From Bolinopsis microptera (Eukaryota; Ctenophora; Tentaculata; Lobata; Bolinopsidae), in NCBI RefSeq assembly GCF_026151205.1, contig NC_087079.1, positions 18,100,945-18,160,944 on the forward strand: a stretch of 60,000 bases of DNA. The letters run 5' to 3'. The notes below the pieces were generated by a model. It searched no databases. It saw only the letters and a list, made by a program, of their open reading frames with translations, and was not told the DNA's origin. Below, in pieces: positions 54,401-60,000 of this stretch. Made by a program: the position numbers and the translations under genes. Every line of letters begins with the position of its first letter. Positions within the stretch are counted from its first letter, which is position 1.

Positions 54401-54544
54401 TCACACGAAGTGATTAGATAGCATCAAACAATTTATCATCTTGAACCCTGTCGGGCACCTTTTTACTGTTTCTTCATTTGTGTGAGAAACTACCTCGTAC
54501 CGTACATCAACGTTATTCCGTTTATCGTTACATGTTGCGCGAGC
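54401..54544 (-). CDS. PCSK9-CHRD-like secreted protein, exon 2 (terminal)
   Basis: Acceptor AATTTTTCAG, phase 0. Reads ARATCNDKRNNVDVRYEVVS, then KRCPTGFKMINCLMLSNHFV and TGA. The ARATC and CPTGF..C spacing matches the Cys/His-rich C-terminal domain of PCSK9 and relatives (ARCC, then a Cys block with GH-L-GC). It is tail-to-tail with CFAP54; stop codons are 195 bases apart. Confidence 0.65.
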   Translation of the reverse strand, partial: ARATCNDKRNNVDVRYEVVSHTNEETVKRCPTGFKMINCLMLSNHFV

Positions 54545-54776
54545 CTGAAAAATTAAATGCAGTTAAGTAAAGAAATAAGGGAGTTCAAGTTATTAATCAA
54601 ATCCTTTTCTGTCGTATATTGATAAAAGAAGTGGGTTGAGCGACGAAGGGGCGATACTAAATCTATTTTTTAGATATGAGGTTAACATTGCGTCATTTGA
54701 TATGAGTATTATAATACATGAATACCATGGTATTCACCAAACATGGAAACAACTTTACAATTTGCTTTATGCTTAC

Positions 54777-55016
54777 TTTAACGGAAATACCATTAACCCC
54801 ATTCTGTGCAACACAGTTCCCATTGACAATCTGCAATCCATCGTGGTTATCAGAGTCATTTTCTAAAACTATTTCACAGTTCACCAGGACCGACCCCTCT
54901 GGACACGTAGCAACCGACTTAACGTCATTTATTTTCCCGCTCCAATCTCCATCTTGTTGTAAACATTTCCCGGACCAGGGTGCAAGTAGCAGTAGCAGGG
55001 TTATTTTCAATACCAT
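54777..55016 (-). CDS. PCSK9-CHRD-like small secreted protein, exon 1
   Basis: Start at 55,016: MVLKITLLLLLAPWSGKC is a signal peptide. The mature part has DVKSVATCPEGSVLVNCEIV, then NDSDNHDGLQIVNGNCVAQN, then GVNGISVK, followed by GTAAGC (end phase 0). CVAQNG.NGISVKARATC strongly resembles the C-x-A-x-N-G-GG-x-GV-x-A-x-A-x-C core of PCSK9 V-domain repeats. The total is 127 residues in two exons, without protease domain, so it is a stand-alone secreted module; its ligand is unknown. The longer upstream frame to 55,157 probably is 5' UTR. Five X-box motifs lie 200-490 bp upstream. Alternative: another Cys-rich secreted family. Confidence 0.65.
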
Positions 55017-55189
55017 GACTTGTAAATATCTATATGTTGGACGTGTTGATGAATACATTGTGAAGATTTGAATAGCGCAAGTATAATACATAGAAGAAGG
55101 CAAATTATAAAATGGTACACTTGTCTGTAGAAAGCTCAACCGAAGAGAAATAACCACTGATAATTAAAATATGAGTTGTGTGACTTTAT

Positions 55190-55527
55190 AGATAACGACC
55201 TAACGAGGGCTGGTAATATTGGTAACCATAGCAACACTTCGCTCAGTGGACTCTGTAGATAACTACCTAACGAGGGCTGGTAATATTGGTAACCATAGCA
55301 ACACTTCGCTCAGTGGACTCTGTAGATAACTACCTAACGAGGGCTGGTAATATTGGTAACCATAGCAACACTTCGCTCAGTGGACTCTGTAGATAACGAC
55401 CTAACGAGGGCTGGTAATATTGGTAACCATAGCAACACTTCGCTCAGTGGACTCTGTAGATAACTACCTAACGAGGGCTGGTAATATTGGTAACCATAGC
55501 AACACTTCGCTCAGTGGACTCTGTAGG
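55190..55527. repeat. 67-bp minisatellite, five copies
   Basis: Units TAGATAAC[T/G]ACCTAACGAGG, then GCTGGTAATATTGGTAACCA and TAGCAACACTTCGCTCAGTG, nearly identical. Located between the PCSK9-CHRD-like gene and its pseudogene. Confidence 0.97.
55222..55503. promoter_or_regulatory. Five tandem X-box (RFX) motifs
   Basis: GTAACCATAGCAAC matches GTNRCC-N2-RGYAAC perfectly, at 55,222, 55,289, 55,356, 55,423 and 55,490. RFX factors bind X-boxes to drive ciliary genes. The nearest start is the minus-strand gene at 55,016. Function is inferred. Confidence 0.55.
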
Positions 55528-55744
55528 GCGTAGGCGACGATTTAATTACGGTTATATATTTGTCTTGAAGAAGTCCATGTGGATAATTTCTGACCGCTTA
55601 ATTAGTCGTGGACCAATAATATGGTAGTTATAAATTGAGCAGACCTTCAGATAGAGCTAATAACCAAGTATGTTTTAGTGGTACACTTGTAGTAGTGGTA
55701 TACCCTGTATTGATAATAATGAGAGTGATTACCTTACCCACTGC

Positions 55745-55985
55745 AGTTAGAGATGTGACTGAGAGGTATCCTAAATCCATTGCCTGGATTGGGCTGACAT
55801 AAGATCAGAGCTGCTAAATCATGATTATGACGGTGAAAGAAGAGTACTTCATCTGCATACAAATGAATTATGTCACAATTAACCAGGACCCATCTCTCTG
55901 GATATTGAGCTATCGGTTAAGCATATTGTAAAGTGTCATTTTGCTTATTACTCTGTAAACAGTGTCTCCAAAACCTCTTCATCGC
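55745..55985 (-). pseudogene. Decayed paralogue of the PCSK9-CHRD-like exon 1
   Basis: On the minus strand it aligns as WRHCLQSN, an internal stop, then IAQYPERWVLVNCDII and NHDLAALILC. This parallels WSGKCLQQ, VATCPEGSVLVNCEIV and NHDGLQIVNGNC of the intact gene. The stop and frame drift show it is dead. Confidence 0.7.
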
Positions 55986-56239
55986 AAGTCTATCACATTA
56001 TAAGAGTTTTAATATACAATATACATGCTGTGCAATAAGTTCTAACTTCGTGAAGTCTGCGTAGGAATTTTGAGAAAATTCCAACCATAACTTTAAGATT
56101 CTTGCCAGTATTCTTTGGTAGCCTATTGTTACTTTAAACCTTGGGCGATAATACTAGCTTATCAGAGTTTACTACAATAAAAGCCGAAAGATTTTTAGGA
56201 AGAGTTTCTGGACCCTGTTCATTTTCCACGCCCACTTGT

Positions 56240-56310
56240 ACCAGAGAGCTAACGACATTACTACGCACGTGACATTACGCACGTGACATTACTACGCACG
56301 TGACGCTAAT
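56240..56310. repeat. Three ACGCACGTGACATTA repeats
   Basis: GCACGTGAC (E-box core CACGTG) three times with CATTACTACG spacers, about 600 bases upstream of the lectin gene start. Possibly part of its promoter. Confidence 0.5.
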
Positions 56311-56907
56311 GAGCATTTCGTTCGTTATTCTAGACGTATTAGAGAGGGGGGAGGTGGTGGTTCTGGAAACACATGCTTGATACATACAGCTGCTATCATG
56401 GGGTGGCGACAACAGATGTGCTTCCTTTTGTGTCTGCAACAGCTCTCTGTCAAGTTCAGTACCCGGTTCATCAGTCTAAGAAGATGTTTACTAGTTTCTG
56501 TTACAATACCAGGGGAGACTTCTACTAAAGATTGTAAAACGTTAAGATTAGTTCCTGACTAGAACACTATTTACTGAAGTATCTTCCGACTGACTAGAAC
56601 ACTATCTGTATTTATATTTTTATCTGTATTTACTGAAGTATCTTCCGACTGACTGGTAAAGTTTCTGTAGCTCTGTTCCGTCCTCATTAATTCGAATACA
56701 TAGATATATTTCTTTGTCGTTGCTTTAATATGTTTAATACTTTAATAGCTGTTTGATACAGTTGCTGGTTTATCAGTTGACAGTTCTAGAATTTGTGTTT
56801 TTCTAAGAATATAGATCAATTGATAAATGTACATTCATTTTGTAATCTGCATCCAGTAGCATTCCAAGAGTTGTAGGCCGACTTATTATTTGTCCACAAC
56901 CCAGAAT

Positions 56908-57192
56908 ATGGTAACTGCTGTCGCACGCACATGGCTGCTTCTTCTCAGCTCCTTAACACTCTCACAAGGCCTTTATTACGAAATTGGAGAATTCTACATA
57001 TTTGGGCTAGGCTGTCCTAATACCTTTATAACCATCACCTCTGCGAGATACTACGCTCCGGGTGTGGAATGGTGCCAGTATGGCGACGTGAGCTACGCAA
57101 CTGGAAACCGTTGCAACCTCAGGACATCCTGCACAATCAACTCTTCTCCCGGGGTGTTCTACCCGGACACTTGCCATGGTTACTGGAAGAGG
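56908..57192 (+). CDS. Secreted lectin/ephrin-like/sushi mosaic gene, exon 1: signal peptide and rhamnose-lectin (SUEL) domain
   Basis: MVTAVARTWLLLLSSLTLSQ is a signal peptide. Residues about 35-95 have the Gal_lectin/SUEL pattern: ITITSARYYAP, CQYGDVSYATGNRCNLRTSC, then VFYPDTCHGYWKR, completed by IHYEC in the next exon. Such domains bind rhamnose or galactose in egg lectins, latrophilins and many innate-immunity lectins. Donor AGG|GTTGAG, phase 0. Without splicing the frame stops at 57,227-57,229. Confidence 0.7.
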
Positions 57193-57348
57193 GTTGAGAT
57201 ACACTACGAGTGTCAGGCCTGTCAGTAACACCTTAGTAACACCCTAGTAACACCCTAGTAACACCCTAGTAACACCCTAGTAACCCGGACACTTGCCATG
57301 GTTACTGGAAGAGGGTTCAGATACACTACGAGTGTCAGGCCTGTCAGG
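57160..57348 (+). repeat. 66-bp exon duplication separated by 11-bp minisatellite
   Basis: CCGGACACTTGCCATGGTTA to GCCTGTCAG occurs at 57,163-57,228 and 57,285-57,350 with one base change, GTTGAG to GTTCAG. Between the copies are five TAACACCCTAG units. The first copy supplies a donor, the second an acceptor. Confidence 0.85.
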
Positions 57349-59697
57349 CAGCTACCTACTTTATAGAGGGCTCAGGTTGTTACTGGTGTGGAGAGAACAC
57401 CTACAATCCAGGTGGGCTTCAGACCAGCTGTACTCCCTGTCCTGCTGGGACAACTGTTTCAGCGGGTACAGGAGCTCATGTTGGGCACTGCACGTGGCTT
57501 CCTTGCGGTGCTCGTCAATATCTGGACCAGTCTAGTGGGTGTCAGAGTTGTGGGGAGGCGACTTACAGTCCTGGTGGAACAGTTTCCTCCTGTACTGGGT
57601 GTCCTGAAGGGAGATATGTAGGAGCAGGACTCGGCACCTCGGAGTCGGACTGCCAGCCATGTGGACAATGGACTTATCGGGATAATACTATGACGAGCTG
57701 TACTGGATGTAACGAAGGGAAGACTCCGAATACGGGCAAATCTGCTTGTGAACCATGCGAAGAAGGAACGTATCGGGATAATTCTATGAATAGTTGTGAC
57801 GAATGTGACGTAGGAAAAACACCAAACTCCGATAAGAATGCCTGTGAGCCATGTGAAGAGGGGACATATCGAGATAATTCTATGAAACTCTGTGAAAGAT
57901 GTGAAATAGGAGATGAACCCAACCCTGATAAAACGGCTTGCGAGCCATGTGAAGAAGGAACGTATCGAGATAATTCTATGAATAGTTGTAACGAATGTGT
58001 CGTAGGAAAGACACCAAACTCCGATAAGAATGCCTGTGAGCCATGTGAAGAGGGGACATATCGAGATAATTCTATGACACTCTGTGAAAGATGTGAAATA
58101 GGAGATGAACCCAACCCTGATAAAACTGCTTGTGTTCCATGCAAGGCAGGGACCTTTAAAGACGGTTCTCTGGCTGTATGTCAACAGTGTCCCACAAACA
58201 GCTACAGTGCAGAGAGAGCAGGGCTCTGTACCACGTGTCCTAGAGGATCTCGTGCTTCTCAAGATCACACTCGTTGCGTCTCCTGTGAGGGTCTACCTTC
58301 AACCTGGAAGGAGATGAGGACAGAGACACAGTTCCCCCTCCCACCTGGAGCTGAAGTATCCCTGAAGTGTAGTCCCGGACACACTCTGACTGGAGACAGC
58401 ACTGTGACATGTGTAGAGGAAACAGGGTGCAGTCCCGGACACACTCTGACTGGAGACAGCACTGTGACGTGTGTAGAGGGAACAGGGTGCAGTCCCGGAC
58501 ACACTCTGACTGGAGACAGCACTGTGACATGTGTAGAGGAAACAGGGTTCTCCTTTACTAAAACCCCTTCTTGTGAGCTAGATAAGTGTGGGTCACTGCC
58601 GGACACACCAAACCTACAAACAAAGACAGAGTTTCCGGTGCAGTATGGTGTTGTGGTTACAGTGAACTGTGAGACTGGATACTATCTGTCAGGATTTGAG
58701 ACCATCACCTGCATCAAGGATAAGAATTACAGGTCTCATGAGGATCCTACCTGCATTGTAAAGACCTGCACTGGTCTCCCGGTAACCCCAAACTTGCACG
58801 CAAGTGTGCAGTGGCAGACAGACACAGAGTTCCCAGTAAGGTACGGCACCATAATACCAGTGCAGTGTTTAGAGGAGGGGACGCTGAGAGGGGACCTTGT
58901 GATCACGTGTCAGCAGGACAGAGAGTTTCTCTTCCAGAAGAAACCTCGCTGTAACGACGTGGGAACCTGCGCTGAAGTGCCGTTAGACAGTAACCTCTAC
59001 ACTGCCTCCCAGTTCCCTGTGAACGCAGGGACAACAGTGGATGTGAACTGTGTGGCTGGGTACTCCTTAGCTGGATACAGAACCATCACCTGCATCCAGG
59101 ACGCAGACTACAGCTCAACCGGCAACTTCCCCAGCTGTATCATTGACAAGTGCTCTGAGTTACCGGATAATATCTTCAACATGAAGACCAACCCTCCACT
59201 CCCAGTGGACTACGGAACACTAGTTGAACTGGAGTGTATCCAGGGATACAGTCTATCAGGGAGTGTTCTTATCACCTGTATAAAAGATAAGAACTGGGAG
59301 TATGAGGACACTCCTCACTGTGTATTAAACACGTGCACACAACTCCCAGCAGCCCTATCAGACATGACTACTACCAGCACCTTCCCCGTGATAGTAGGAA
59401 CAGAGGTGGAAGTAGCCTGTAAGCCGGGTCACACTCTAGCCGGGGACAGTACCATTACCTGTGAGCAGGAAGTGCTCTTCGACATGGAGCAGCGACCTAC
59501 TTGTACCATAGATCATTGCAAAAGATTGTTGACAGAGAACTATCTCTTCACTGAATCCAGTTTCCCTGTTGTATACGGGACCACGATCTCAGTGTCCTGT
59601 GAGCCAGGTTACTCCGTGATGGGGAGTAAGGAGATCACCTGTGAGAAGGGCATCGTGTTCAGTCACCAGACATCCCGTCCTAAGTGTGTCAACCCAG
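57321..59697 (+). CDS. Secreted mosaic gene, exon 2: ephrin-receptor-like and sushi repeats (continues off window)
   Basis: Frame open for 2,377 nt from the GGGTTCAG acceptor to the donor CCAG|GTGAGA. First come about six or seven ephrin-receptor-like modules of 31-50 residues (CYWCGENTYNPGG, CEPCEEGTYRDNSMNSCDEC and variants ending in NKNACEPC-type segments), up to about 58,290. Then about seven CCP/sushi domains of 60-65 residues follow. They carry hallmarks such as VTVNCETGYYLSGFETITC, VDVNCVAGYSLAGYRTITC and VSCEPGYSVMGSKEITC. The first sushi domain has an internal 20-residue triplication. The product looks like a secreted adhesion or pattern-recognition protein. The long frame after 59,697 is probably intron. 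Confidence 0.8.
58369..58548 (+). repeat. 60-bp coding tandem repeat, three copies
   Basis: In-frame repeat of 20 residues CSPGHTLTGDSTVTCVEETG inside the first sushi domain; copies differ at a few bases. Adds two extra copies of two cysteines each. Confidence 0.95.
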
Positions 59698-60000
59698 GTG
59701 AGACTTATCACTTTATTGATCACACAATTTATCATGTAAAGTTCTATCCATTCTTAAAGATTTACATTGAAGTTCTCAACTAAGTAACAAACTCTACATA
59801 TAGATTGTTATATGTCTAGTCTATAAAGATTATAGTTTTGACACGTCTTAACTCTTATGAAGTCTGTAGAGTTTAACAATGTTTGACAATGGTCCTATAT
59901 GTGTAAAACTTCACGTTTGGTCGTCATATATTACGTTCTATTGTTTAACTGTTATCAAATATGTCTTCATGATGTTTGTCTGGCAACGTTATCGACATCA
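59698..60000. other. Probable intron at right edge
   Basis: After the GTGAGA donor the sequence is AT-rich with no module pattern; no further exon is visible. Confidence 0.6.

Noticed and set aside
55017-55157. Upstream extension of the PCSK9-CHRD-like frame to an earlier Met
   Set aside because: The internal MVLKITLLLLLAPW start gives a clean signal peptide; the extension is polar and without pattern.
56377-56562. Short ORF beginning MIHTAAIMGWRQQMC
   Set aside because: No module pattern or conserved partner, upstream of the lectin gene start; likely chance.

Overview
The window is nuclear DNA of an animal, most likely a marine invertebrate and plausibly a cnidarian or another early-branching lineage. 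The support is many short GT-AG introns, secreted mosaic proteins built from rhamnose-lectin, ephrin-receptor-like and sushi modules, an interstitial CCCTAA telomere-type tract, and abundant small mobile elements. I cannot name the species. About a third of the window is tandem repeat.

Region 1 (about 2.4-54.2 kb, + strand) is dominated by one gene. I traced 31 exons (about 1,345 codons) that read as the C-terminal part of CFAP54, a very large protein of the ciliary central-pair apparatus. Its 5' half lies to the left of the window. All exon phases agree except one junction, across a 27.5-kb intron (13.1-40.6 kb). The stop codon is at 54,204-54,206, with an AATAAA at 54,333.

Region 2 is the content of that intron. 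It holds a segmental duplication (about 13.2-22.0 kb and 28.5-38.5 kb). Each copy carries a minus-strand gene for a secreted mosaic protein: signal peptide, a 145-residue module, a sushi domain and, in the right copy only, seven tandem 153-nt ephrin-receptor-like exons. Between and around the copies lie palindromic elements, an interstitial telomeric tract, SINE-like and terminal-repeat insertions and a 3.4-kb G-rich satellite.

Region 3 (54.2-60 kb) has a small minus-strand secreted gene resembling the Cys/His-rich C-terminal domain of PCSK9, tail-to-tail with CFAP54. Upstream of it are five tandem RFX X-box motifs and a decayed paralogue. A plus-strand gene follows, for a signal peptide, a rhamnose-binding-lectin domain, ephrin-receptor-like repeats and sushi repeats. 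It runs off the right edge.

The most striking pattern is that at least seven of the CFAP54 minisatellites sit exactly on exon borders, and in several the repeat unit itself contains the splice site plus the first bases of the exon. This produces arrays of 6 to 44 duplicated 3' splice sites ahead of a real exon, and one array of duplicated 5' splice sites. A related event in the lectin gene looks like an intron formed by a tandem duplication. A patch at 41.5-43.7 kb looks like low-accuracy sequence or an inverted-repeat artefact.
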